This document shows positions 41,130 through 52,829 of a stretch of DNA of 64,000 nucleotides, piece after piece. The DNA comes from Favolaschia claudopus. Lineage: Eukaryota > Basidiomycota > Agaricomycetes > Agaricales > Mycenaceae. Both the position numbers and the translations under genes were made by a program. Where the stretch lies: positions 310,001-374,000 of the forward strand of contig JAWWNJ010000113.1 of the NCBI GenBank assembly GCA_037176885.1, in the 5' to 3' direction. The notes under the pieces are model-generated. The model made no database searches. It had not been told where the DNA came from and saw only the letters and a program-made list of their open reading frames with translations. Positions within the stretch are counted from its first letter, which is position 1. Each line of letters opens with the position of its first letter.

Positions 41130-42066
41130 TCACTCGCTCCACCTCTCGTGAATAACTCGTGCAGCAATGCGTGCTGGTACAACTTGAAGGAGAAGGGCTT
41201 TTGGGCTGTTTCGTTGAGTCCTTGGGGGATTGGGGGAGCGAGTACGATGAACTTAGCAGCACTGGGACTCAGATCTAAGGATTGGGCTGCTGAATCCGGA
41301 GGACTTGATGAGTGTCGGTGTGCGAGTGCGTTTCTGTAGGGTGAGCCAGGGATAGTATGGCAATTTGCCATTTCTCGCCTTGCCGCCGCCTTGCTGCGCC
41401 GTCGCTGCAGCCTGCAGCCACTCTCACAATTCTACCGAGTTGGCAGTTGAAGAGGGCGGGCTGGAGGGACACCAGGCCGACATGACTTAATGGTTCACAG
41501 GCGGTGTGCGCTGAATCTGGGTTGCGGCGTTGTCAGATTACCCGCTGCCCGGCGCCCGCAGCATTGCATTGATCTCACTGGGGAGACAACGCGAGAAACC
41601 GCGTTCAGTGATCTGGTGACGGCGACGACAGATGCGGCGGGAGGCAGCCGAGTGTACCGCGAGCCACGAGTCCCAATCCGATCCGCCTCGCATATTGTAC
41701 TTATCGCCAATGACAGAGCAGGTAACGGGGCTTCGACTGGCAAAGCAGCACAGGAGAGCAAGTATGGTGGAAGTACCACAGGCAGGCAGGTTTGGTCAAA
41801 CTCAAAGGCTGTCAAAGGTCGTCTAGTAGCAAGAGTTCATGTATGGATGTGAAGATAGTCCTTCCATGTGTATGAGCCGTAGGTTGTCGTCGGAGATGCT
41901 GGTGAGGTGCGTCTTGGGTCCAGGGAGGGGCTGTGAATTTTGTATGGCGCGATTCATTCCGCAGAGGGAGGTTGGAGTTTGGGCATTGCGGCGGACATCA
42001 ACACAACCAAACAACTCATCTCTCCCGTTCGTCGATGATTTTTGTGTTGAATTGTGCTGATTGTAC
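41130..42066 (+). repeat. Segmental duplication, copy 2 (with degenerate gene X exon 1)
   Basis: Collinear with 18,663-19,625. The part matching exon 1 of gene X (about 41,130-41,290, minus strand) still reads LSPSAAKFIVLAPPIPQGLN and TREVE-like sequence but has insertions and no matching downstream exons. It is probably a decayed copy. The right end runs to within ~20 bases of the MIC26/27 start codon. Confidence 0.7.
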
Positions 42067-42086
42067 GTTGTAGACTCGTTCAACTC

Positions 42087-42951
42087 ATGGCGGACCATCC
42101 GGCCGCCTCCTCACGACAAAAGGTGGCATAAGCGCACTCGTCAATCTCACAAACATGCATGCATTTTGCTGACGCCGTCTGCAGCCATCCATCTACGCCG
42201 CCCCTCCCACCGATGTCCTCCTCCTCGACGACCCCTCCGCCCTCGAAGCACACATTGGCACAGCCCGCCGCGCTGTCACAGGCCAATACCGCCAAGCCCA
42301 TGCCCAGGTCCAATCCGTCGTCTCCCAATGGATCGGCGTTGAGAACCGTATAGAATGTGCGTCTGTCCCTCTCCCTCTACCTTCGAAATATCAGCTAATT
42401 GTGAATCCTACTTTGCAGCCCGCGTCAAATCCCTCCTCCCCCCCGACGAACGCCTCGTTCCAGGCACCCTCTACGCCGCCATCGCCTTCCTCTCCGGCTC
42501 CATCCTCGCGCGCCACCGCCTCCTCCCCACCCGCCTCCTCCTCCCGCCCCTCCTCGGCGGCCTCGCCTTCGCGCACTTCCTCCCCAAAACCGCACACAAC
42601 GTCCGCAGCTACGCCGCCGCGCTCGAGGACGCGCATTTCCCGTCCTTGGCGGAGAAACACGATATCGGGAAGGCGCATGCGGGGATGGCGTGGGCAAGGT
42701 TAGAGGAGGGCATGAAGGGCGCGGGGGAGAGTGTGAAGGGCGGGGTGACGAGGGCGTTGGAGGGGGTGCAGGGGGCGACGGGGTTGAGGGTGCGGGAGGC
42801 GTTGGGGGTGGTGAGGGAGATGGAGGGGAAGGTGGAGAGGGTGGTGGAGGAGAGGGTGGGGGATTTGCAGGGGAAGGTGGGGGAGTTGACGACGCAGGCG
42901 GAGAAGGCGGTGGAGGGAAATGTGGAGAAGGTTAAGGAGAGGGTGGTATAG
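42087..42951 (+). CDS. MICOS complex subunit MIC26/MIC27 (apolipoprotein O-like)
   Basis: Three exons: 42087-42122, 42185-42356 and 42419-42951, with 62-nt GT-AG introns; total 246 residues. The start (MADHPAASSRQK) and the following PSIYAAPPTDVLLLDDPSAL match the short N terminus of fungal members. Family blocks are clear: IGTARRAVTGQYRQAHAQV, VVSQWIGVENRIESRVKSL, a membrane segment near LYAAIAFLSGSILA, HFLPKTAHNVRSY and FPSLAEKHDIGKAHAGM. A long amphipathic Glu/Lys/Val-rich C terminus follows. The family sits in the mitochondrial inner membrane and helps organise crista junctions with MIC10 and OPA1/Mgm1-linked partners. This gene looks intact. Its promoter lies in copy 2 of the segmental duplication. 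Confidence 0.9.
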
Positions 42952-45460
42952 GCACAGGCATGTCTGCTGTCCATCCAATGCGTCGAATAATATTGCAGAT
43001 TCCTCGTAACGCTGGTCGTTCGTGTGTGAAGCCGCTCGCTCTTCGGCACCGTCTTGCTACTCTGGCTGTTGTCCAATCCTCGTTCACAGAGATAGCCTTC
43101 TACCGCCTCTTCTTCTTGTCCCGACACAACGAACAAACCCAAAGGCGTGGTATCCAAGATTGCTGGAACCACGAGGCAGCGTGCCTCTCTCTTCCCTCCT
43201 CTTCTCCTTTACTCTCACCCCAAAGTTTCCTTCCTTTTGCGAGCGCACCCCTACAATCCAAGCTCCGCCAATCCGTCAACGGTGTCACCAAGGTCATAAC
43301 TCCTCCCCCTCCCCCTCCTCCTCCTCTTCTCTTTTACTCTCACCCCAAAGTTTCCTTCCTTTTGCGAGCGCACCCCTACAATCCAAGCTCCGCCAATCCG
43401 TCAACGGTGTCACCAAATAATGCTCCGCCTCCGCCAACTCCTCCCCCTCCCCTCCTCCTCCTCCTTCTCCTCCTACTCCTCCTACTTCCACTCACTCAGA
43501 ATCTAGCCGCAACCCCCCATCCAATCCAACACCCCGCGCCCCGGCCTCGGCTAGAGGACGCGTGCGTTCTTCCGGTCAATCGCTGGGGAGAGGAATCGCA
43601 CGTTACGAAGGAGAGGGGGTTTCAATCGTACATATAATCACGCCGCGGATCCAGTGCGTCTCTCTATCCGCTTCTCTTTTCTACATTCCCCATTCCCCAA
43701 GCGACGCTTGCAGCCCCGCTCTTCTCCTCGCAGCCGTACCCCTTCAATGCCGACCCAATCATCTTCGCGGCCATGCGCCTCTCGTGATTAACAAGCTCTA
43801 CGCACGAGCCGCGGGGGAGCTCATATCATCCAGGCTACTGTACGTGCGAAGGAGGTGAAATGTGAAGGAGTCGAGTATAGGGCGTCCTCTCTCCTCTCTT
43901 TCTTCAAGTTATGTGAAGAGAGCCTTTCTCTGGTCTTGCTTCCTTCCTCGCCTTGCATCTCATTCATCTGTCTTACCACCTCGAAGGGCTGTCCCCACCT
44001 TGCCGAAGACGAAGCCGCCTTCGCCACGCAAGTGTGCACACCGGTGCCGATTCGGATTCAGATTCGGCGTACGCCACCCCACGACTGGTACGTACGTCGG
44101 CGGGGGCGGGAGAACGAATCGAAGGTGGCGAGGGTTTGAAGCCGCATATTGGTCATGGCGACGGCGAGAATCATGTGTCTGCCTCCCTCGCCTTGCCCTT
44201 GGCTTTCGCTTCTGCTCTCGCTTTCACTTCCCTTCGTTTTCATGATGTCGCTTTCGCTTTCGCTTCCCCTCGCCTTCACTTTCGCTTCCACTCGTTCCCA
44301 TGCTCGCCGCTGGCGCTGCCGCCGACCATGCGTACGCAGACTCGGACTTTGAGCCTGAGTCTACGGACGCGCGCCTCTTAAATCGTTGACCTCCCAACGC
44401 TGACGGTGGATTGGGTGGATACAACTATGTCTATGCCAAGCGTGAGTGGTCTTTTCCAAGCGTGAGTGGTTTCTAAGGTCGTCGTTGTCGAGTTACTTAC
44501 CTCGCGCCATCCCCTCCCCTTCCGCCTCGAAGGCGTGCATCCAATGCGCGCGGCGCCGCAGCTGGGAGTCGGGTCGGGTGCGATGGGCCATGGATTTGGT
44601 GAGCGATTACGGGGGAGGCAGGTATTCAGGATGGGGTTTGCTGTGGCGAGTTTGGACTGAGGCGTTAGCCATGGACTCGGAGGTGGGGTGGGGGTGGGGG
44701 TGGTGAGTGTCGAGTCGCAGCATTCATTCTTCCTGCATCATCTTTTGTTTCTATACCCGCTCCTCATGGGTACGCACTGACACACGATATCCGCAGATAT
44801 CACCGTATATACACCACTCGGGGCGCTGACATCTTCACACAAAGCGCTCGCTCGGCTCTGAGTGTTAGGTACTATAGGCGCGAATGCGGTGGGCGGGGGC
44901 GGATGTAGGGGTGGGGATGGCGCATTGGCACCGGGCATGGTCTTGCTGTGCGCTCATCGGCATCTTTTTCGCATCCACCAGTGACTCGTTTCATGACTTC
45001 AGCGGTCATGACTTCATCGCTTCGCGCAGGATGGACACATGTAGCGGGGTACCGCTCGATTGAGAAGGACGTATGTGCGAGGGAATACATAAGGAGGCGT
45101 TGAGGTTCACATCACCCGTAGGAGGTTCCGCTGGGGGAGGGGGAGGGGGAAGGGGGAGTGAGTATGCGTATGCGAAGCTGTGATCTGGAGCTGCTGGCTT
45201 CTGGGACGGGCTGTATCGTGTCAGATGCCGCTCGATGATCGATACGATATTTGCTCATTCGCTTTTTCAGACGCAGAAGACTGAAAGAACAGTTGGACGA
45301 ATATCATTGAATCGCAGTACTTGGGGCCATGGCGTCAAACGACTTGATTGAGGACATCGATTTCACTGTATATGCGTGCAAATTTGAACGTAGTCGCAGT
45401 ACACATCGAGTTGTACTACACATTCGCGGAAACCTCCTTACTATCTCATTCCAGTAGTAG
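42952..45460. other. GC- and pyrimidine-rich non-coding region
   Basis: No confident gene. It contains a 91-bp direct duplication, a degenerate CTTTCG-type repeat at 44,170-44,310, and a short stretch at ~44,490-44,600 that resembles gene X (17,720-17,790), including GCCGCAGCTGG and GTCGGGTGCGATGG. That stretch may be a relic of its 3' part. Confidence 0.45.
43201..43416 (+). repeat. 91-bp direct duplication with pyrimidine-rich spacer
   Basis: Copies at 43,201-43,291 and 43,326-43,416 (period 125) differ by one base on reading. The spacer is CCT/CTC-rich. Confidence 0.9.
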
Positions 45461-45856
45461 GGGTGCTCAATTTTTAGTTCAGTTCGTTCAGTTCACTTTT
45501 TAAAAGAAAATAATTTGTCAATCAGTTGATGCGAGCAATCTTTATCGGTGTGGTAATGCCCGCCCTCCTGCGCGCCAGCTACTGCTGCAGCCCAGTTGCG
45601 GCCCTTTATATTGCGGCTGATGCGACCCAACCCTACCCAACCCCATGCTTCTAGCTCACCCAGGCATTTCGACAGCAGTTTGTCGATGCTGCAAATAATG
45701 TTTTATGAATGCATAAACACGGCGGGCCGCCGCGGGCGGGGGCGGCAGTGCGGGTGGTTGATAACGATTGTTTCCATCAAGTTTCCATCAACTGATTGAC
45801 AAATTATTTTCTTTTAAAAAGTGAACTGAACGAACTGAACTAAGAATTGAGCACCC
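45461..45856. mobile_element. 396-bp MITE with 71-bp terminal inverted repeats
   Basis: The left repeat (45,461-45,531) and right repeat (45,786-45,856) are inverted copies differing at one base. Both begin GGGTGCTCAA. The 254-bp middle has no open frame of note. The terminal sequence resembles hAT-type ends. An 8-bp target duplication was not found; a GTAG word lies on each side if two or three more bases are counted as terminal. Confidence 0.9.
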
Positions 45857-45959
45857 TTAGTAGAAAACTGTTTGGAGGAGTGTTATGAGGCTCATCCTAT
45901 GGCCACGGTAATATAAATTACTCCACAGGTCACTTCGAACTTGATTTCGATGACTTGTC

Positions 45960-46574
45960 CTGATAGCTCGTGTTGATGGTTTTCGTGGAAACGAGCTCCA
46001 AGTTCGCTCTAGTGGTGACAACTATTATTATGCCATATGGCCATTGTGCGTGTCAATTGTTATTCTTACAGTTCATGATCATTTTCTGACTTTATTTTCT
46101 TCAGAGCACTGGGGATTTTTGCTCTGGTTCAAACTGGTTGGCTGGTTGTGATGATTTCGGCGACTATTCTCACCGTGTTCGGCGCAGGTTGCGAAGCGAT
46201 CGCTTCTTGTCGCTTGAAGCTCTGTGCATGGCGGTCGGTCGTTCTCTGCATCCCACTGCCTGAATCATTGACGCTGTTCTCAGGATTTGAGAGCGTCGGA
46301 GCCTTCCATGCAGAGCGAAGCGTCTCTGCCAAATTCCATTCGTCCCCTCGCCGAAATCGCGGGACTCCTGCAATCATCTGAGACCAGGATATCTTCCATT
46401 CACCACCTCTTCCACCGCCTCCGCTCAAATATACTCATTCTTGGAATCATCCTTATCGGCAAACTTGTAGGCTCCCGTATCAAGCTTCCTCGAAAATTAG
46501 AAACCTTGGATTTTGACGTTTTCTCAACCGCGGTTAGACAACATCCACGCTGTGTTCAGGCGAGCCAAAATTAA
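45960..46574 (+). pseudogene. Relic paralogue of the membrane protein at 47.5 kb
   Basis: A stretch ending ...GGCCATT with a GTGCGT donor at ~46,045 matches exon 3 of the 47.5 kb gene. After an acceptor at ~46,106, ALGIFALVQTGWLVVMIS-type sequence ending GTGTTCGGCGCAG matches exon 4 (ALTIFALCAILAG..., GGCGCAG) in length and phase. Downstream, ISSIHHLFHRLRSNILILGI weakly matches the start of its last exon, then ends at a stop. The 5' exons and most of the C terminus are missing, so it is a truncated tandem copy. Confidence 0.55.
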
Positions 46575-47512
46575 AATGCGTTGGCGGAGGTAAAAGAGTC
46601 TGAGTACAGATACTGATAGAACTGCTACGTTTTCTCCTGGCGAAATTGTCGGATTGTCCAATTGCTGCGGAAATTAGAAACGGAAAACGCAGCGTCAGCC
46701 TTCGTCTGCGGGAAGATTCAAAAAGTCTCGAGCTAGCCCTCTCATCTCTCTTCATACTATCGGTGTCATTCGATGTTACGGTGGTTTTGAACGAATTCTG
46801 GTTTTCAACCACAAATCTCAACATGCCGAGGTGCCGTGAATCGGCAATGGCCGAGCGATCAACATGTAAACATGACACAGCCGCTCTAACTAAGTAACTT
46901 CCTGCTCAGCACCTGCCACCAGGGCAGCCGGTGAGCGCTGATATTCACTCTTGGGCTGGCGGTCCTACGGGTCAATGCGACAAGTGGTTCCCTAAACGGC
47001 CAACACGTAGTTCCGTGACTGGCCCAACCAAAAGTTTGAAAAATCGAAATCCCGACACGGACTGCACGAAAGTCGAAAGACAGAGTTGAGACAGAGTGTC
47101 TGTTTTTTTGGTGTGCCAGCATGGGCTCCGGAGTCGATATTTAATTTGGCTTGGTGCTTCCTCAAGTGAAACTGGCTGCTTTTTTTTTTTACGCAGTGCT
47201 ACGACCTTGACTCCAGGCTCTAAGGAGGGGGTGTCATGCGTTTCTTTCACTGGTCCCAGGTCCACTATGGTATGCACACGAAGATACCTGCATGTGAATG
47301 TTCTCTCAATCAACCAGTCTTCAATCTGTCACCTTGGTCAAAAGACGACGTGGGGACACGACTTTGTCTGCGGATCGACGTGGCCTTTTGGAGATTTCAA
47401 GCAGGAGTCCGCAGTTGCCAGCTTTGACATTTAAATGTCGAGTCAGAATATACTGTATCTCTATCTCAGTTTCTCTACCGCTCCTCCTTCCCTCCTCAGT
47501 CAAATTATCAGC
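46575..47512. other. Intergenic, no gene seen
   Basis: About 0.9 kb with no conserved open frame. It is the upstream region of the membrane protein gene. Confidence 0.5.
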
Positions 47513-48823
47513 ATGAGTACCACCCTCCCAGCATCTTGGCACGAATATCTTTCGCAGTGCGTTTTCTTCTATCATATTCTGGATGAACTCAGAGCTGAAG
47601 TAAGGTCTATTGTTTTGTCTTAGACTTGAGCTCCGTTACCGAGCAGTACAGAACTCCGTGAAAGAATCCTATCAGGCATATCCAGTTGCAACGGTAATTT
47701 ATTTGTCACTGAAACTCGAGAGCATCTTTGCTGATGAAAACGATATATAGACCACCTTGGCCATTTTTGTCGCTACGAGCTTCGTTCCAGTTACCACCTT
47801 ATTGTGCGTAACAATTTTATTCTGCTTTTGTCCCAGTCGTCGACCGCTTCCGTTTCAGGGCACTGACAATTTTCGCTCTCTGTGCGATACTTGCGGGAAC
47901 TCTTATTGTTCTGATTGGCGCAGGTATGCATGCAACTACCTCTAGCCAACTCAAATGCTCATACTTATCACTCACGATCGCTCGTAGTCCTTGGCCTCAT
48001 CGTGGTTCTTTCCACGACCTTCCAGTCTTCAGTCATCGCCGGGCTCCTGGCGGCGGGTGTGCTCGGTATCCGAGACCAGGTCCTCGTACTCTCGGAAGCC
48101 CCAAACACGGACTCTATCACCCACAATCCCACTCGCCGCCTTGCAACAGTCATGGAGACGGTCAACCATAATATATCCTCCACGCTCGAGTTCCTCAATC
48201 GCAGACACTGGACGATTCGGGTCCTTTCCGTCGTCCTCGCGGTCAACTTCATCGCTCGCACGCTGCTCGGCGCGGATCTCCTCCATCCTATTCCCTCCTA
48301 TCCCCTGGTCCGACCCATCCTTGCCGTACCCTGGTTCATTGTCCACCGCATCCATGTCGGTGATCTCGCTTTCGTCCTGAAAATGCTGGCCAAGCCATTA
48401 CGCCTCTTCGGCTGGAAAGCCTTCATCATCATCTGCCCCCTCTACATAATCATACTTGCCCCCCTCCGCGGCGTCATCGTGCGCCTGGCAATACTGCTTT
48501 CGCGCTCGGCCCTGCGCGTCATGGGTTCCGAGTCTCTGAACTTGAAGAAGCTGTACAATTCGCAGCTAGCTGTACATGGCCCGACAGCACGCGCCTTCCT
48601 GCAGAAAATTCTGGCTGCAGTTATCGCATTCCTTCAGACGGAGCTAGCAAATATCGACGCGGCTCACGGACGAACCGAAAATAACGTGCAGTCGGGCATC
48701 TCAGAGAGTGTGGTGATCAGCGCCCCAGAGGAGGCCGATTCGAGTTACGAAATGGTTTCTCCTGCAGCATCCGGGGGGTCGGGCGGTGACACTGTAGCAG
48801 GCAGAGAGCTGGAGAAGATGTAA
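47513..48823 (+). CDS. Multi-pass membrane protein, hypothetical
   Basis: Five exons (47513-47556, 47624-47693, 47751-47803, 47859-47923, 47988-48823) give 355 residues in one clean frame. It starts MSTTLPASWHEYLSQ. Residues ~40-110 hold two or three closely packed hydrophobic segments (LAIFVATSFVPVTTLLALTI, AILAGTLIVLIGAVLGLIVV, SVIAGLLAAGVLGI). Two more lie at ~160-180 and ~230-250. The C terminus is acidic and Ser/Gly-rich. I do not recognise the family. The N-terminal hairpin resembles that of lipid-droplet/ER hairpin proteins such as promethin, a weak inference. A truncated tandem paralogue lies at 46 kb. Confidence 0.75.
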
Positions 48824-49662
48824 AACAGCGCTCCTTTCCACCAATCAGACCCAAGTTAGATATCTATATATTTATCAAACAACACCGGTCAATGAAGTTT
48901 TCGATGTACAGTACATACTGTATCCTACTGTATCTTGTCCTTCTCCGTTCTCGGCCTTCATGTGACACTCATAGTGCCCGTGTGCGCGATGCTGGCATTG
49001 ATAACGTTTTTGAAAGTTGAACGGGAACTTATCAAGTTGTGGATAGGTACTTACCTCCAGTTGACGATTGTTCGCGACTTATATGTATAGAAAAAGTTCG
49101 AGGAAGGAAACTTGCGTCCATGAACAGCTTCTTACATGCTCTCTGATTTGGCCGACGAATTTTCAGTTCAACCGCTCGAACACGGTCGGACCACCGAAGT
49201 TCGCCACAGTGACCACATGTGACTGATGCGCTTGCAGTACGCATCAAAAGATCTTGATCAGTGACTACATCCTCACTCAATTGACGACGAAAATAAAGAC
49301 GAGATGTTTACTTGTCCACTAACCAACCACTAACCTCCGGATGCCCGAATTCCAGGTAACATCCAGCCAGGCCTTTGTTCGTTGAAATTGAAAACAGGCT
49401 GCTACTCGGAGCGCATTTCTGGGACCATTCAAGGACATATCGTGCTCAGGCTGCCCATCATCGTCAAGTCGTCGAAGCAGACCGCTCCTAGAATCCTTCT
49501 AGATCCTTCTCACGTCGACACGGGCTTGCTTCATATTGAGTTCTGACGTGCTGCGAAGGCGACTACGATGATGGTGATCCGACACTCCAAATCCTTTAAA
49601 TAGTGCAAAAACGGCGTAATTCTGGCCGCACTGTGAGCTGCTTACCTCCATCCCAACTGACG
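48824..49662. other. Intergenic, no gene seen
   Basis: About 0.84 kb between the membrane protein and the carboxypeptidase. No feature is recognised. Confidence 0.5.
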
Positions 49663-52595
49663 ATGCTCAAGCTCGCTCTCATCTCTGTCTTGCACCTGGC
49701 TTTGAAGTGTGCCGCGCAGGCACCCGAACCCCCGGGGCCGCCTCCAAGCACTTTCCCTCATGCTTATCCCGGGATGCCCACGACGCCTTTTGGGCCCGAT
49801 TGGCAGAAATGTAGGCCGGTTTCAGTGTCTCTGATAATTCCGCGTCCTACTTAGCTCTCGGGGCAGACTTCGAGGTTACAGGTTCACTTCCGAACGTAAC
49901 TGGACCCATCGCCCGTAGCTTCGCTGGTAACGTCGGTGTTAATCGCGCTGACCATCCAAATGCCACGCTTTTCTTCTGGGGATTCGAGAAAACGAACGGG
50001 AGTCTGACGCGCAACGCGTCGGCCAATGATACCGATCCTTGGATGATATGGCTCAACGGTCAGTGCTCATACTCTCTTCCGTTGCAATTCGAGTCATGTT
50101 GGACGCAGGCGGCCCCGGCTCCTCCAGTATCATTGGCTTGATGACCGAAGTCAGTATTTCCTGAGTTCTGCTTAACCCACATTGACTTTCCACAGAACGG
50201 CCCCCTCCAAGTGACAGGATCGTACTCTATCGTGCAAAACAATTTTAGCTGGAATCATCTTGCGGATACGATCTGGATTGACCAGCCGGTCGGAACGGGA
50301 TATTCGACCTCTGATGCAAAAGGATATGGTATGCCTGACTGTATATATACCGCAGCACAAGACTGATTAGGCATCGCCGCAGTTCCTGATGAGGACCAAA
50401 TGGGCCGCGATTTTGTGAGTCACTTACCATTGAAGCAGGCCTGTTTCCATGTTGACTGAGGCTGAAGGTGGAATTCCTCTCCAATCTCGTCAAAATATTC
50501 CCAAGTTTGGCCAAGCGGCCCTTGCATTTATCGGGGGAATCGTACGCGGGCACATACGTATGGTCTTCGCTCACTCGCCCTTGACAATGCTGATATGGCC
50601 GTCCAAATGACCAGATAGTACGTGATCTTCTTCCGCCGAAGATGAATATCTCACCGCCATTACAGCCATACATCACCAAAACAATATTCTCCACGCCAAA
50701 TCCGCCGGTCAACCTGCGCAAAATAATTATTGGGGACGGCTCCATCGGCTCCTCCGCAGTTTTCATACACGTACCCACGGTGATTGCGGGCTTTCCGCAA
50801 CTCTTAGATGTACATAACTCATGCCCCATTTCCTCTCCAGGTAACGACCATCGAAACCTACCCACAGATCATCGGATACGATCCGGAAGTGTACAACTAC
50901 TTCAAAACGCAGTGCGATACCTCCCTATACATACACCTAAACCTGAAGTTTGACGTCTTCCCAGGGAGCATTTATGTGGGTATGATCTAAACTTCACATA
51001 TCCGCAGAACGGGCACTTCCCGACTCTCCACGATCCATCATTCGGAGCGGACGTCGGAGTATCCCGTGCCAAAATCTCGCTCAAGACGTTAGCCAAGCAG
51101 AACGGTCGTCTATCCAAAGCCGATTTGAACAAACGCGAATTGCAGCTCTCAAGACGGGAGGCTTGGAAACGGGATCTTGCGAATCGCCCCAACGGAACAA
51201 TAGACCCCTGGTATGGATGCTTCATCTACTTTGAGATGATTGATTATGCGGTCAACTTCACTTTCCCGTGGTGTACGTGTTTGTCAATTTTGTATGGATT
51301 TTCTGACTTAGAATTCTGACCATGTAGCTGCGGGAGGGCCTGACTCCTTCGATGTAAGTTGATGGGCGTCGCCACTTTTCATTGTGCCCACTGCCTGATT
51401 GAAAACTCCTTTCCAGGTATACGATGTCCCGACCGCACTCAATCCCGAAGTTCCAAGTGATCCCACTGTGTTCATGAACGGTCAATAAACACATGATATT
51501 TAACCCGTGCGTGGAATACTTATCTGGTGCAGACAACAAAACTCGGGCTGCCTTACACGCTCCGACGTCTAAAGATTGGCTCTTCTCGTTCAATTTCCCG
51601 TTCGGTGCGTGCACGGTTAATCAGCGCTATTGAGCAAAGAAAGTTCAATTCTTCCCAATTCAAGGGGGTGACGCAAACGGCACATCGTTTGGTGATCCCA
51701 GTGTGTTTTTCGGCCCTTTCATTTTTCATTGTAGCTCAAATATTTCATTTAGGCCCAGAGTGAGTAATGCTGCCGGAATTCCAAAGATATCAAAGCTCAA
51801 AAACTTGTAGACCAATGGTCTTTCTCGATGAACTTGCTGCTAACGCCTCTGAGCGAGGAGTGGCAATCGTTTTCTACTCTGGTAACGATGACTCCCTGGT
51901 GGCGCATCGAGGAACGGAAGGTGCGAATATAGTCTCTCGTTGTAAAGATATCTCACTCAACCATGCTGGTCCTTAGCTGTGATCCAGGTTCGTCCCAATA
52001 TGTACCGGAAGCTCTGTTAACTGATGTTCAACCTCGTAGAATATGACATTCGGCGGTGTACAGGGATTTACCAGGAAGCCTTCGACCCCATTCTCGGACG
52101 ACCATGGCAACTTTGCTGGAGTAATTCACCAAGAGCGTAATCTCACCTATGCGCTTTTCCGTGGCGCGGGGCATCTGGTGCCTAACTCTGTTCCCGAAGC
52201 GGTGGGTATTCCCTTTGACATGGAGGGTCCCGAGTTCTAAACTTTGCCTACAGGCTTTTGTGTTCATTCGCGAGTTCGTGCTTGGATCAAACCAGACCGG
52301 TTTAGTCGATAACAACGCAAACACTGTTGTGGGTGGGGAAGATCCGGCCCTAGCTGGTGACTATATGCCAGGAGGGTTGGCGATTTTTTATGGCTCTGGA
52401 ACGACAAGCGCGTCCACCGTCGCTCCGAGCGCAACGATCGCTGCCTGGTCCAGATTCATTGCAACTGCGGCGCCTACTTCTCCAGCGCGCGGTGGCGGAA
52501 TGTCAACAAATAAGAATGGCGCAGTAACATTGAAGAGCTGCGCGTTCGGAGTATCTGTTGTGGTGTTTGGAATGACATTACTCGTGTTGTCATGA
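49663..52595 (+). CDS. Serine carboxypeptidase, peptidase family S10
   Basis: Many-exon gene starting with a signal peptide (MLKLALISVLHLALKCAAQA). Family blocks in order: DFEVTGSLPNVTGPIARSF, WMIWLNGGPGSSS (oxyanion region), TIWIDQPVGTGYS, and GESYAGTY with the catalytic Ser. IFYSTPNPPVNLRKI-type sequence is followed by VFYSGNDDSLVAHRGTE with the catalytic Asp and FRGAGHLVPNSVPEA with the catalytic His. All three catalytic residues are present. The C terminus is Ser/Thr-rich and ends in a hydrophobic tail (SVVVFGMTLLVLS), which suggests a GPI anchor. It should remove C-terminal residues from peptides in the secretory pathway, vacuole or cell wall. Correct motifs need two micro-exons: 3 nt at 50,615-50,617 and 7 nt at 51,753-51,759. 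Confidence 0.9.
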
Positions 52596-52829
52596 GCAAT
52601 TAATCAGGTAAATAGCGTTGGATGCTGTCACTGTTGTGTTTGGTGAGGGCTCGGGTTCTAATCTCATTTGCTTGCAATATAGGCTATCATATGCGATATA
52701 AATGTCAACTTTCGAATCCACGGGTGATGGGTAAATGCGGGAAAGGTGTACATTGAATCCTCAACATGATTCGAAAAAGAAAAAAAAAATCATACAAGTG
52801 TAACGAAAATATGCCCGAATCAACCTCCC
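52596..52829. other. Convergent intergenic region
   Basis: Short gap between the ends of the carboxypeptidase and DUF6534 genes, with an A-rich run near 52,778. Confidence 0.5.

Noticed and set aside
42960..43637. 225-residue plus-strand open frame after MIC26/27
   Set aside because: Pro/Leu low-complexity translation across a 91-bp direct duplication, with no recognised domain.
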